Shown here piece after piece: positions 9,580 to 17,448 of a stretch of DNA of 64,000 nucleotides. The notes under the pieces are model-generated. The model searched no databases and had not been told where the DNA came from. It saw only the letters and a list, made by a program, of their open reading frames with translations. The number at the start of each line of letters is the position of its first letter. Position 1 is the first letter of the stretch. Both the position numbers and the translations under genes were made by a program. The stretch is from Mycobacterium sp. (GTDB lineage: Bacteria > Actinomycetota > Actinomycetes > Mycobacteriales > Mycobacteriaceae). The stretch lies in assembly GCF_019247635.1 (NCBI RefSeq), contig NZ_JAFBAR010000075.1, forward strand, positions 57,125 through 121,124, in the 5' to 3' direction.

Positions 9580-10683
9580 CTAATGGCGTTGGGAACGTGA
9601 TTGCCTGCTGACGATCGATGGTCCTGCCAACGGCGCAAGCACCCCCGGTGCGGCGTCGACGACTTCAGGTATTGAGTTGACCGCAGCCAGCGCTGTCACA
9701 GCCACGCCGGGATTGACTCGATCGGAGGCGGACTGCTCGAAGTACAGTTCCAAGCACATGCTGGGCCGGCCTTTGACGCGGATCACCATTCCGCCTTGGT
9801 CGTCCCTCGAAGGCCGGGGCCAACGCTGCGGCCAGGGTGTGGAACTCACCGTCGCGAAGTACTGGACCGCGACGGCCGGCCGCCCGTCGACAAAACCCGC
9901 GAGCTGCCAGCGGTGCGCACAAATCGTGCCCTCCGGTATCACTCCGATTGCGGTCTCCAGATCCGTTGGTGCGAGGAGCGTTTCCCAATCCAGTTCAACG
10001 CTGTCGAGTTCGAGACCGAGGATGTCGGCGATGTACCAGACCACCGTCTCCCAGTCGTGGTTGACCTTGCCCGAGGCGATTCGAGCAGGTACGTGACCAT
10101 CGGGTTTACCGAAGCCCATGGATTCATGCAGGACGTCCCAGATCGGATAGGACTTGTCCAAGTCAACTGCATACTCGTCCATCCGATACGACTCGACGGT
10201 GCCTGCACCGTTAAGGAGCGCGGTGGGAATGTTCAAACTGATGAAACCCGGCTCAGCGCCGGTCGCGTAGAACGTCGAATTGCCTTTAGCCGCTGCGGCT
10301 TCTACGGCATCACGCCATTCCTTCGGTGCGGCCGGCGGATAGACCATCGGGATCGTCGATATCGTGACGACGTTGATCCCCGCCTCGAGATAGGTGACGA
10401 TGTCAGCGATCGCCTCGGGTTCGCGGCGAACCGCAGTGGCACAATAAGTAACGCAGTCGGGCGCGAGCGCCAACACCGCGTCGAGATCGTCGGTTGCCGT
10501 TACGCCGACATCCGAAACACCACAAAGCTGACCCGCATCTGATCCGCTCTTCTCGGGCGTCGACACCTTTACCCCGACTAGTTCCAGCGCAGGATCGTCG
10601 ATGACCGCGCGCAGCGCCTCCTTACCTGTCAACCCCGTGCCCACGTGAACGATTCGATACTTTCGAGACTTTTCAGACACCAT
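9580..10683 (-). CDS. DapB-like NAD(P)H-dependent dehydrogenase (diaminopentanoate dehydrogenase-like)
   Basis: The protein has 367 residues. Its N-terminal Rossmann strand YRIVHVGTGLTGKEALRAV (about 8-26) and following segments (CVTYCATAVRREPEAIADIV) match the actinobacterial group usually labelled dihydrodipicolinate-reductase-like or NAD(P)H-dependent amine dehydrogenase. It is much longer than true DapB (about 250 residues), so a lysine-pathway role is unlikely. In mycobacteria such genes are common in lipid and xenobiotic operons. Its start overlaps the remnant SDR gene by 11 bp, which places it firmly in the operon. The function in this pathway is inferred only from context: reduction or oxidation of a carbonyl or imine intermediate. 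Confidence 0.78.
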   Translation of the reverse strand: MVSEKSRKYRIVHVGTGLTGKEALRAVIDDPALELVGVKVSTPEKSGSDAGQLCGVSDVGVTATDDLDAVLALAPDCVTYCATAVRREPEAIADIVTYLEAGINVVTISTIPMVYPPAAPKEWRDAVEAAAAKGNSTFYATGAEPGFISLNIPTALLNGAGTVESYRMDEYAVDLDKSYPIWDVLHESMGFGKPDGHVPARIASGKVNHDWETVVWYIADILGLELDSVELDWETLLAPTDLETAIGVIPEGTICAHRWQLAGFVDGRPAVAVQYFATVSSTPWPQRWPRPSRDDQGGMVIRVKGRPSMCLELYFEQSASDRVNPGVAVTALAAVNSIPEVVDAAPGVLAPLAGPSIVSRQSRSQRH

Positions 10684-11090
10684 TGTTCAAATCCTCTTTG
10701 TGCGTGTTCCTCAGAGCACCGAACTTCGGTTGCCCCAACCCGATTCTGATCATGTGATGCATCGCCATCGTCGGCATGAGGCGCGCGAGCACGGTAGAGC
10801 TTGGCGTCCACACCGGCACCACGGTGCGCAATCGGTTGACGATCCCGCTCCAACGCTCTCGCCAGCGAACGTGTGAACCGCTCAGGGGAATTCGCCAGTC
10901 GCACCGCCGCACGCCCGCGCTTCTCCATCCGCGGACGCTGCACGCCGTACGGACCTAAATCGTCCCGGTACACGGCTGCACCATTATGGGTGAGCTCGGT
11001 GTTGTAGGTGCCTGCAAGCAGGATCGTCACACCGAGACCGTAGGGAGCCGATGCGCCGGTGATGACGACGCTGCGACGTTCCGACGTCAT
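10673..11090 (-). pseudogene. Gutted short-chain dehydrogenase: internal deletion plus frameshift
   Basis: Reading starts with an ATGA overlap on the P450 stop and gives a normal SDR first strand (SVVITGASA, residues 7-15). It then jumps directly to PYGLGVTILLAGTYNTELTHN, which in full-length SDRs comes after the catalytic Tyr/Lys. The block carrying the rest of the Rossmann fold and the active site, about 130-160 codons, is therefore missing. Further on, the frame that gives NSPERFTRSLARALERDR gives way to a different frame that continues plausibly (TVVPVWTPSSTVLARLMP) and ends at 10673, overlapping the DapB-like start. That indicates an additional frameshift near 10810-10850. The product cannot be an active SDR. 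The length of the deletion is estimated from typical SDR length. Confidence 0.75.
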
Positions 11091-12313
11091 GTCGATCCCG
11101 AGCGGACGGGCACGCGTCCCCAGCCGAAGACATTCGGCATCTTCACGCGCTTCAGGCCCGCGACGTCGACCTCGTACTCGGGAATGAGATCCAGCAGCAC
11201 ATCGATGGCGATGCGGCCCTCCATGCGCGCGAGTGCGGCACCAAGACAGCTGTGAATTCCGTAGCCGAAGCCGAGATTGTGACCGGAGTGGCCACGATGG
11301 ACGTCGAAGCGATCCGGATCGGCGAACGCTCGCTCGTCACGCGTAGCCGACCCATTGAGAAGCATGACCGGCCTGTGCCTGGGTATCACCTTACCGTGTA
11401 GTTCGACATCGACATTGCTCCAACGGATGTCGTACTGCGAGGGCCCCTCGTAGCGCAGTAACTCTTCGAATGCAGCGGGGATCAGGCTTCTGTCCTGCCT
11501 GAGCGCCTGCCATTGGCCTTTGTGGCGCGCGAAGACGACCGCAGCGCTGGCGACCAATTTGGTCACGGTCTCGGCACCTGCGCCGCCGAGCATCGACGCG
11601 AAGGCCGAGATCTCTATGTCATCGAGGCGGGTGGTGGTCCCGTCGTCGCGTTCGACTTCGACCTGGGTGAGTCTCGATATCATGTCGTCTTGCGGGTTGG
11701 CGCGCTTGTCGACGACAAGGTCGTAGTAGTACTTCCACATGGACACCGCCGCGTCGCGACCTGCCGGCGTGATGCTGATGTTTCCGGGCTCGCGTAGAAG
11801 AAGCGCGTCAAGCCAATGCCGGATCTGCTGACGTCCGTCTGGAGGCACACCCAGCATGGTGGTGATGATCTCCACCGGAAAGATGGCGGAGAAGTCCTCG
11901 ACCACGTCGAACGACGCTGAATCGACGGCCTGCGCGGTCTTTTCGATCACGTCCCGAATCGTCGACTCGAGCTTCGCGATGGAACGTGGAGTGAAGACCT
12001 TGTTCACAAGCGACCTCATGCGCGTGTGCTGCGGGGGGTCCATCATGATGATCACCCCCACGGGGGTCACCGGATCAGGGTCGATGAAGTCGTCGAGCGT
12101 GACACCCTTTGCTGAGGAGTAGGTTTCATGATCACGCATCGCGCTTGCGACATCTCCGTAGCGTGAAAGTGCCCAGAAGTCGTACTGCGCGTTGTGGTAT
12201 ACCGGCGCATGGTCACGAAGCTGGCGATATAGATCGAAAGGATCGTTGAAGAACTCATCCGAGAACGGATCAAAATGTACAGACTCCGGGCAACTGCCGG
12301 ATTGATCGTTCAT
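11087..12313 (-). CDS. Cytochrome P450
   Basis: The protein has 408 residues, normal for a soluble bacterial P450. Landmarks are the C-helix region DPPQHTRMRSLVNKVFTPR (about 92-110), I-helix oxygen-activation motif GGAGAETVT (about 243-251), ExxR in EELLRYEGP (about 283-291) and the heme loop LGFGYGIHSCLG with ligand Cys at about 356. I start at the ATG coupled to the preceding stop (TGATG); a longer in-frame extension to 12469 would overlap the upstream gene. It is a cytosolic mono-oxygenase that needs ferredoxin partners, none of which are encoded here. It sits in the middle of the IclR-flanked operon, so it probably hydroxylates the pathway substrate. The subfamily was not assigned. Confidence 0.93.
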   Translation of the reverse strand: MNDQSGSCPESVHFDPFSDEFFNDPFDLYRQLRDHAPVYHNAQYDFWALSRYGDVASAMRDHETYSSAKGVTLDDFIDPDPVTPVGVIIMMDPPQHTRMRSLVNKVFTPRSIAKLESTIRDVIEKTAQAVDSASFDVVEDFSAIFPVEIITTMLGVPPDGRQQIRHWLDALLLREPGNISITPAGRDAAVSMWKYYYDLVVDKRANPQDDMISRLTQVEVERDDGTTTRLDDIEISAFASMLGGAGAETVTKLVASAAVVFARHKGQWQALRQDRSLIPAAFEELLRYEGPSQYDIRWSNVDVELHGKVIPRHRPVMLLNGSATRDERAFADPDRFDVHRGHSGHNLGFGYGIHSCLGAALARMEGRIAIDVLLDLIPEYEVDVAGLKRVKMPNVFGWGRVPVRSGST

Positions 12314-12712
12314 CAGGCGCCCGCGCCGCCCTCCCGCAATTGCAACCTCGTCCCGTCGGCGAGCGTCTCCGCGTAGGTGTCGCAGGACGAAAAACCCCAG
12401 TCGCCAGCGACACATTCGAAGGGGCTGACGAGGCTGTAGTCCGGCATGTGCTTCCACCACATCCGCCACTCCGGAGTGAGGATGTCGCCGTCCGGCGCCT
12501 GCTTGGCCATGGCCGCCGCCACCTCGTCCGACATGATGTCGGTGACCGATTGAGGGACGCCGTCGTTGAACAACGGGCTCATCATCACGTAGTTCGGCGC
12601 CCAGACGAACTCTTCACCGAATGTGACGTGGCGATTCCGTTTAATGGCCTTCGCATAACCCTCCCACTTGGTGAAGGCTTCTTTCGTGCAGGGCCACCCG
12701 GTCCTGAGTCAT
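12313..12712 (-). pseudogene. Frameshifted small gene of unknown function in the IclR-flanked operon
   Basis: An ATG at 12712 has an excellent ribosome binding site (AAAGGAAAGAGG just upstream) but reads only MTQDRVALHERSLHQ and soon stops. Shifting the frame by one base within about 12680-12690 gives TKEAFTKWEGYAKAIKRNRH and then an open, protein-like sequence to 12313. That stretch includes NYVMMSPLFNDG, VTDIMSDEVAAAM, WWKHMPDYSLVSPF and CVAGDWGF, about 125 residues in all. So a single inserted base appears to separate the proper start from the body. Without it the protein would be about 130 residues. A shorter product could still start at the in-frame ATG at 12588 or the ATG just after it. 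The stop couples to the P450 start. I do not recognise the family. Alternative: a sequencing error. Confidence 0.55.
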
Positions 12713-12728
12713 GCCTCTTTCCTTTTCA

Positions 12729-13682
12729 CTAGCTCAGCTCAACGAATCTCTTCAGATACCGCCACGCGATGTCGGGTGGTATTCCGCCGCAAAGCGGCGA
12801 GATGTTGAACACCTCGCCTGCGGCGAGGCGCTGCCTTGCTTCGTCGATCGACAGGATCACGTGCGAGGACGTATTGCGAAGCTCATCGACGGTCTTGGCG
12901 GTGGTGATGTTGGCCGACACCGTGTTGTCGGGATTCCAGTCCGCGTAGGCCATGGCATCGTGCAGGAGGTAGCTGCCGATCTCGTCCCATGCCGCATCGA
13001 CATCATCGGCGACGAAACAATTCGTGGCGGCATCCCGTTCGGGTATGACTACGAATCCGGGTTCGTGACCGTGTTCACGGCAAGCCGCCTCATATGCTTC
13101 CTCCATTCCGGGCACGCCACCGTTGGCCAATAGACCGAGCCCGTTTCGCCCAGCACGACGTGCCGCAGCCAGGCTTGCACCACCCCAGCTCATCATCGGT
13201 CCTTGGGGTGATCGCGGCGGCGGCCTCACCTTCATCCGGCGACCATCATGCTCGACCTCTTCACCGGCCAACAGACGGCGCAACAAGCCGAGCTTCTCGT
13301 CTGCGATCCGTCCGCGATCGGACAACGACAGGCCGAAGTGGTCGAACTCCGCAGCGCGGTAACCGATTCCAAACACATAGGTCGCTCGACCCGCGCTGAT
13401 GTGGTCGAGTACCGCCATGTCCTCCGCCAGGCGCGCCACATCATAGAACGGGAGAAGAATAACCAGATTCAGCATCAGTTGCTTGGTCCGCGCGGCGATA
13501 GCCGAACCCAGCAGCAAGGGCGAGGGGAGATAGCCGTCGTCGGCGCAGTGATGTTCGCACAGCACCGCGGCAACACAGCCGTGAGTCTCCGCCCATTCCG
13601 CCATATCGCAAGCCGCGGCGTATAACTCTGTCGTCGGCGCGCCGATGGACGGTGTGCGCATATCGAACCGAAGCGTAAACAT
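12729..13682 (-). CDS. LLM-class flavin-dependent oxidoreductase
   Basis: The protein has 317 residues with a luciferase-like barrel: CEHHCADDGYLPSPL (about 42-56), LNLVILLPFYDVARLAEDMAVLD (about 71-93) and the cofactor loop TYVFGIGYR (about 100-108). The GRIADEKLGLLRRLLAGEEV helix follows, as in other two-component or F420-linked members. The protein is complete. The gene lies 3 bp after the SDR stop and 16 bp before the frameshifted gene, so it is clearly co-transcribed. In the operon it could provide a second oxygenation step (Baeyer-Villiger or N-oxidation) or F420-dependent hydride transfer. The sequence alone does not separate FMN from F420. Confidence 0.87.
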   Translation of the reverse strand: MFTLRFDMRTPSIGAPTTELYAAACDMAEWAETHGCVAAVLCEHHCADDGYLPSPLLLGSAIAARTKQLMLNLVILLPFYDVARLAEDMAVLDHISAGRATYVFGIGYRAAEFDHFGLSLSDRGRIADEKLGLLRRLLAGEEVEHDGRRMKVRPPPRSPQGPMMSWGGASLAAARRAGRNGLGLLANGGVPGMEEAYEAACREHGHEPGFVVIPERDAATNCFVADDVDAAWDEIGSYLLHDAMAYADWNPDNTVSANITTAKTVDELRNTSSHVILSIDEARQRLAAGEVFNISPLCGGIPPDIAWRYLKRFVELS

Positions 13683-13685
13683 CGT

Positions 13686-14513
13686 CTATGAGCGCTCCGG
13701 TCCCATGGCCTGCGCGCTCGCCTCCATGACTAATCTCGAGGCGTCATTACGGCTCATCGACTTGAACACGTCCGCGGCCATCCGCATCTCGTCACCCACC
13801 ATCAGCGTCGGTCCGTTCGTGAGATTGGCGAACGCTTCGTCGATCACCAGCTGGGCGGGCACTGCTCCTGACGGCACTTCATCCATCGACTCGATGGTGC
13901 CCCTGCTGTGCTCCAGCAACCGCAGTGCAGGTGTGTCCGTCTTACCGAGCACCAGCCCGAGCACATCGACACCCTTGCCATGGATTTCAGTCCACAACCC
14001 TTCCGTGAAAACCGTGTCAAAAGCCTTCGTGCCGCCGTAAACGACCATGTTCGGACCGCCGGCCAGCGCCGCACCTGAACTGAAATTCACGATGCCGCCG
14101 CGACCCCGCTCCACCATTTGCATCGCGTAGTGGTGGCACAGCTGCATCATCACCAGACAGTTACGGGTCAGCAATCCCTCGGCGTGAGCAAGCGGACTCT
14201 TGAGGAACGGCTTGTAGTTCGCATCACCACCTGCGCAGTACACGAGCATGCCGATCTCGAGATCAACTGTTGCATCGATGATCGCAGCCGACGCACGTGA
14301 CGCAGTGAGGTCTAGAGCCAGCGTGCGCGTCTGCGCGCCGGTGCGCGCACCGATACCGGATGCCACCTCATCGAGCAACTGCTGCCGCCGCGACACGAGA
14401 ACAACGTTGATCCCGTTGCGACCCAATTCTTCTGCGAACAGCGCACCGCAACCGTCGGAAGCGCCCACGACCATCGCCCATGGCCCGTACTTGACTGCGA
14501 AGTCGGGCGTCAT
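13686..14513 (-). CDS. Short-chain dehydrogenase/reductase
   Basis: The protein has 275 residues. The start is the ATG coupled (ATGA) to the stop of the NTF2-like gene; the longer open frame to 14783 is antisense noise. The nucleotide motif is VVGASDGCG (about 15-23), where the usual second Gly region reads D-G-C-G. YCAGG replaces the canonical NNAG. Catalytic Ser is in FSSGAAL (about 143-149) and YGGTK gives Tyr and Lys (about 158-162). MTPDFAVKYGPWAMVVGAS resembles an SDR group often annotated as NADP-dependent acyl-chain or ketoreductases in mycobacteria. Cytosolic; it probably interconverts a hydroxyl and a keto group of the pathway substrate. Confidence 0.86.
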   Translation of the reverse strand: MTPDFAVKYGPWAMVVGASDGCGALFAEELGRNGINVVLVSRRQQLLDEVASGIGARTGAQTRTLALDLTASRASAAIIDATVDLEIGMLVYCAGGDANYKPFLKSPLAHAEGLLTRNCLVMMQLCHHYAMQMVERGRGGIVNFSSGAALAGGPNMVVYGGTKAFDTVFTEGLWTEIHGKGVDVLGLVLGKTDTPALRLLEHSRGTIESMDEVPSGAVPAQLVIDEAFANLTNGPTLMVGDEMRMAADVFKSMSRNDASRLVMEASAQAMGPERS

Positions 14514-14911
14514 TGGGCTGTGACCCCGCCGAGGCGCACCGAGGTGTACGTGCGGCTGCTGATGCGCCAGCCGTCGGCGGTACGCACCACATGATCGTCG
14601 TAGCAACCGACGGGATTTGCGCCGGACCCGTCCTCGAGAAGGATCAGCGCGTCCACATATGTGCGGACGGTCGCCGTATCGCCGTCGATGGTGATCGCCT
14701 GGTTCGTCATCCGGTGCAGGGTTTGCGCCGCGCCGAGGTGGGCCGCGTCCATGAACTCGGTGATCTCCGCGGCCGACTTCCAATGCCCGACCACGCCATA
14801 GTCGAGATCGGCTTCCTCGGTGAAAACCGTTGACAGCAATTTGTATTGACGACTGTCGATGGCTGTCGCGTAGCGGACGGTCAGGTCGAAGATATCGTCT
14901 CGGTCACTCAC
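14510..14911 (-). CDS. SnoaL/NTF2-like polyketide-cyclase-fold protein
   Basis: The protein has 133 residues and uses a GTG start, chosen because it forms a GTGA overlap with the alcohol dehydrogenase stop. Residues such as DIFDLTVRYATAIDSRQYKLL (about 5-25), VFTEEADLDYG and the C-terminal strand VVRTADGWRISSRTYTSV are typical of the NTF2/SnoaL cone fold, with the usual Asp in the first helix pair and an Arg/Tyr in the last strands. Members act as isomerases, cyclases, dehydratases or lyases on hydrophobic substrates, or as simple binding proteins. It is co-transcribed with the redox enzymes, so a hydration or isomerisation step is plausible. The specific activity is unknown. Confidence 0.83.
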   Translation of the reverse strand: MSDRDDIFDLTVRYATAIDSRQYKLLSTVFTEEADLDYGVVGHWKSAAEITEFMDAAHLGAAQTLHRMTNQAITIDGDTATVRTYVDALILLEDGSGANPVGCYDDHVVRTADGWRISSRTYTSVRLGGVTAQ

Positions 14912-15960
14912 GCCACGTCTCCGTTCGGATGGATGACTATCCGCGGCGGGCCCTCGGATCGTCGTGCTTGATCCAACGCCTCGGGGACCTCGTCGAGTCC
15001 GATGACCTTCCCGACGCTGGGCAGCGGGTCGAGCTCGCCCCGCACCACTGCATCGAGCACGCCGAACCAATCCTGGGGCATCGGTCCACCGCCGAACTGC
15101 AGGGTCAGCCCGTTGCGGGTCGCTTCTGTGACACTCAACGTGTCGCTCGTGTACCAGCCACCCGCACAGTAGATGCGCGAGGAGAACTCCGCTGCGGCGA
15201 CGATCTTGTCGATGAGGCCCGACGCGCCGACGCATTCGAACACCACCGCGGAACCACCCAGATGCCGCTCGGCGCGGACTTCGCGGAAGACGTCGAAGAT
15301 TGACCGCTGCGCCGGATCGACCAAGACGTGAGCGCCAAAGCCGGACCGGGCCAGTTCGCGACGGTCTGGATTGAAGTCGGACACGATGATCGGTTCCACA
15401 CCCCGCGCGGATAGCGCCGCGACGGCGGACAGTCCGATCGCTCCCGCACCGACGACGATAGGGATCTCTCCCGGCTCGAGTTTTGAGACGCGAACGTAGA
15501 ATTCACCTACCGCGAACGCGTCGACCACGGCGACCGCATCGCTGGACACCGAACCGTCGATCACCTTCGCCGTCGCTTCGGGCACTACCAACAGTTCGCC
15601 GAAACTGCCCTGCGCCTCGGGGTGCTGGCCGATGATGCGCAGGCCGCCCGCGCCGCCGTCCACCAACCGGATCGGCATCGACGTCACCCTGGATCCGATC
15701 GGAAACGCATCGCTGCATCCAGGACCGTGTCCGATGACTTCGCCGACGAACTCGTGGCCCATGACTATGTCGCGGTTAGCGTCATAGAGCGACCGACCAG
15801 TCGGATCGTCTATCGCGAGGTCAGGATGGTCCATGAAATGAACGTCCGACGCGCAGATCGCCGTGCTGAGCGTCTTCAGTAGCAGGTCGCCGTGCCCGGG
15901 GACGGGGTCGGCAGTCTCCCGTACTGTCAATTCTCCTGTACGCAATACAACTGCGCGCAA
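14908..15960 (-). CDS. Zinc-dependent alcohol dehydrogenase family protein (MDR)
   Basis: The protein has 350 residues. The catalytic zinc site is visible as Cys in TAICASDVHF (about 33-42) and the GHE motif in MGHEFVGEV (about 67-75). The four-cysteine structural zinc loop of classical ADHs is absent: the segment after GHE has only one Cys. The Rossmann motif VVGAGAIGLSAVAAL (about 169-183) is intact. It is the first gene of the minus-strand operon, and its start faces the IclR regulator across 96 bp. Probable role: oxidation of the alcohol that enters or leaves the P450/LLM steps, with NAD(P)+. The substrate is unknown. Confidence 0.88.
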   Translation of the reverse strand: MRAVVLRTGELTVRETADPVPGHGDLLLKTLSTAICASDVHFMDHPDLAIDDPTGRSLYDANRDIVMGHEFVGEVIGHGPGCSDAFPIGSRVTSMPIRLVDGGAGGLRIIGQHPEAQGSFGELLVVPEATAKVIDGSVSSDAVAVVDAFAVGEFYVRVSKLEPGEIPIVVGAGAIGLSAVAALSARGVEPIIVSDFNPDRRELARSGFGAHVLVDPAQRSIFDVFREVRAERHLGGSAVVFECVGASGLIDKIVAAAEFSSRIYCAGGWYTSDTLSVTEATRNGLTLQFGGGPMPQDWFGVLDAVVRGELDPLPSVGKVIGLDEVPEALDQARRSEGPPRIVIHPNGDVA

Positions 15961-15987
15961 TTCGGGCAGCCCATCCTTACTGCTATT

Positions 15988-16001
15988 TTCGAATATTCGA
16001 A
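15988..16001. promoter_or_regulatory. Perfect 14-bp palindrome, candidate IclR operator
   Basis: TTCGAATATTCGAA is its own reverse complement and lies in the 96-bp gap between the divergent alcohol dehydrogenase operon and the IclR gene. A looser dyad (TTCTCGAACTTAAGAA, 16008-16023) follows. The local AT-richness stands out against the GC-rich genome. A site placed here could control both transcripts. Binding by this IclR protein is inference. Confidence 0.6.
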
Positions 16002-16056
16002 GTATGATTCTCGAACTTAAGAAGTACCGTAAGATCCGCGGCGATGGGAGTCAAGG

Positions 16057-16944
16057 GTGCGTAGGGCTAGCTCAGCACCGACAGAACGGGTGCTTGACAT
16101 CGTCGAACTCCTCAGCCGGACCGATGGTCGCGGCATGCGGTTCTCAGATGTGGTGCGACACCTCGAACTTTCTCAGGCCACGGCACACGCCATCCTCAAC
16201 AGCCTCGAAGACCGCGGCTGGGTGGTCCGCGATCCGGTGTCCAAAGAGTTCACCCTCGGCCCCGGTATGGCTGTGATCGCGTTCCGTCTACCAACCGCGC
16301 GCCCGACGGTTGCCGTTGCACGAGATGCCATCCGTCGCCTCGCTGATACGACCGGTATGGCGGCCTCGGTCGTCGAACGCATAGGAGACGACCTTGTCAT
16401 CACCGCGTTCGAGAGCCCGGCGGAGTCTCCCCCAGCTGTCCTGCCCAATGATCACATTCCGTATGCACCACCTTTTGGAATCGCTTGTGCCGCTTGGGAT
16501 ACCCCGACCGAGCAAGAGTCATGGGTGCAACGCGGCTCAATGGGTGATACTTCGCTAGCCGAGCGCCTGCGCGCAGCATTGGCGCATACCCGCAACCGTG
16601 GCTACGACGTCGACTGGATGACTCCGGCACTGGCGGAGGCGGCGCATGCTATCGGCACGTTGTCCGGCGACTCCGTACCCGCCAACCTCCGTTCGGTGGT
16701 CGATCAGCTACGCGTCGAGTTCATCGCCGCCAAGGTACTACCCGACGAGAGCGTCCGTGGCTCGCACTCAATCGCGACGATCTCCGCCCCCGTTCTCGAC
16801 CCCAGCGCACGAGTCCGCCTGATAATGGGTTTGCACCCCTTGCGGCGCATGACCATCAGCGAAGTGCGCTCTGCGGCGAAGCCGCTGCTTCGCGAGATCG
16901 CCCGCGTTAGCGACCCGGGAAGCCAGCCCGCAGCCAGTTCTTGA
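16057..16944 (+). CDS. IclR-family transcriptional regulator
   Basis: The protein has 295 residues from a GTG start. The N-terminal winged helix-turn-helix has the family signature: TERVLDIVELLS (about 9-20), then RFSDVVRHLELSQATAHAILNSLEDRGWVVRD (about 28-59). The C-terminal ligand-binding domain (about 85-285) includes the dimer and effector region with ATISAPVLDPSARVRLIMGL. IclR proteins usually sense a pathway intermediate and control a neighbouring catabolic operon and themselves. It is divergent from the nine-gene operon ending at 8440, with a palindrome between them, so that operon is its most likely target. Confidence 0.9.
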   Translation: MRRASSAPTERVLDIVELLSRTDGRGMRFSDVVRHLELSQATAHAILNSLEDRGWVVRDPVSKEFTLGPGMAVIAFRLPTARPTVAVARDAIRRLADTTGMAASVVERIGDDLVITAFESPAESPPAVLPNDHIPYAPPFGIACAAWDTPTEQESWVQRGSMGDTSLAERLRAALAHTRNRGYDVDWMTPALAEAAHAIGTLSGDSVPANLRSVVDQLRVEFIAAKVLPDESVRGSHSIATISAPVLDPSARVRLIMGLHPLRRMTISEVRSAAKPLLREIARVSDPGSQPAASS

Positions 16945-17448
16945 GCACTTGTCGGTGACGTCGTCTGGAATTTCTTACCGGTAGCGATAAAGTGCCCCGC
17001 TCAGCCAGCTTCCCGGGAATCAACGTAATCGCTAGTTTCGGAAAACCGTGTCGGCCGATCGCTGAGCATGACGCCTCTAGCAAACACCCGACCGGCCGCC
17101 ACGCTGCTGGACTCGTGGTTCCAGCCGGCGACTCGCGACCCGGAACTGCGATGCGCCCTAGTCAAATTGCTGCGAGCGGCGCGTCCCCACGCCGCAATCA
17201 CCGCCGCACAATCGACTCCATCGATTCGCGGGCCCCAACTTGATTGTCTGGATGCGCCCGGCAACTTCATCTTCCACCGCCGGCACGGACGACCTGCTAC
17301 AAACATTGCTCGCGGACGCGCAACTCAAGCTGATCCCGCGAACCGTCAATCGCGATCCGGTCGTTCCGCGTGATCAGCGCCGCGCAGGGCAAAACTTGAA
17401 TTTGAGTTCAAGTTCATATAGACAGGACGGGGATCCGCGGCGGAAGGA
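16945..17448. other. Intergenic stretch without a convincing gene
   Basis: These 504 bp separate iclR from the next operon. Short open frames exist on both strands, the longest about 100 codons (17068-17373 + and 17001-17306 -). They overlap each other, lack ribosome binding sites and show no motif I know. A decayed gene is possible but not shown. The last 60 bp hold an AT-richer segment with an inverted repeat (17395-17412) and a ribosome binding site (GGAAGGA) for the downstream SDR gene. Confidence 0.5.
17395..17412. promoter_or_regulatory. Inverted repeat CTTGAA-N6-TTCAAG, candidate operator
   Basis: Perfect 6-bp arms with a 6-bp spacer sit 37 bp before the SDR start, the first gene of an operon that ends with its own TetR gene (19517-20218). 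That TetR protein is the obvious candidate to bind here. This is inference from position and symmetry only. Confidence 0.5.
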
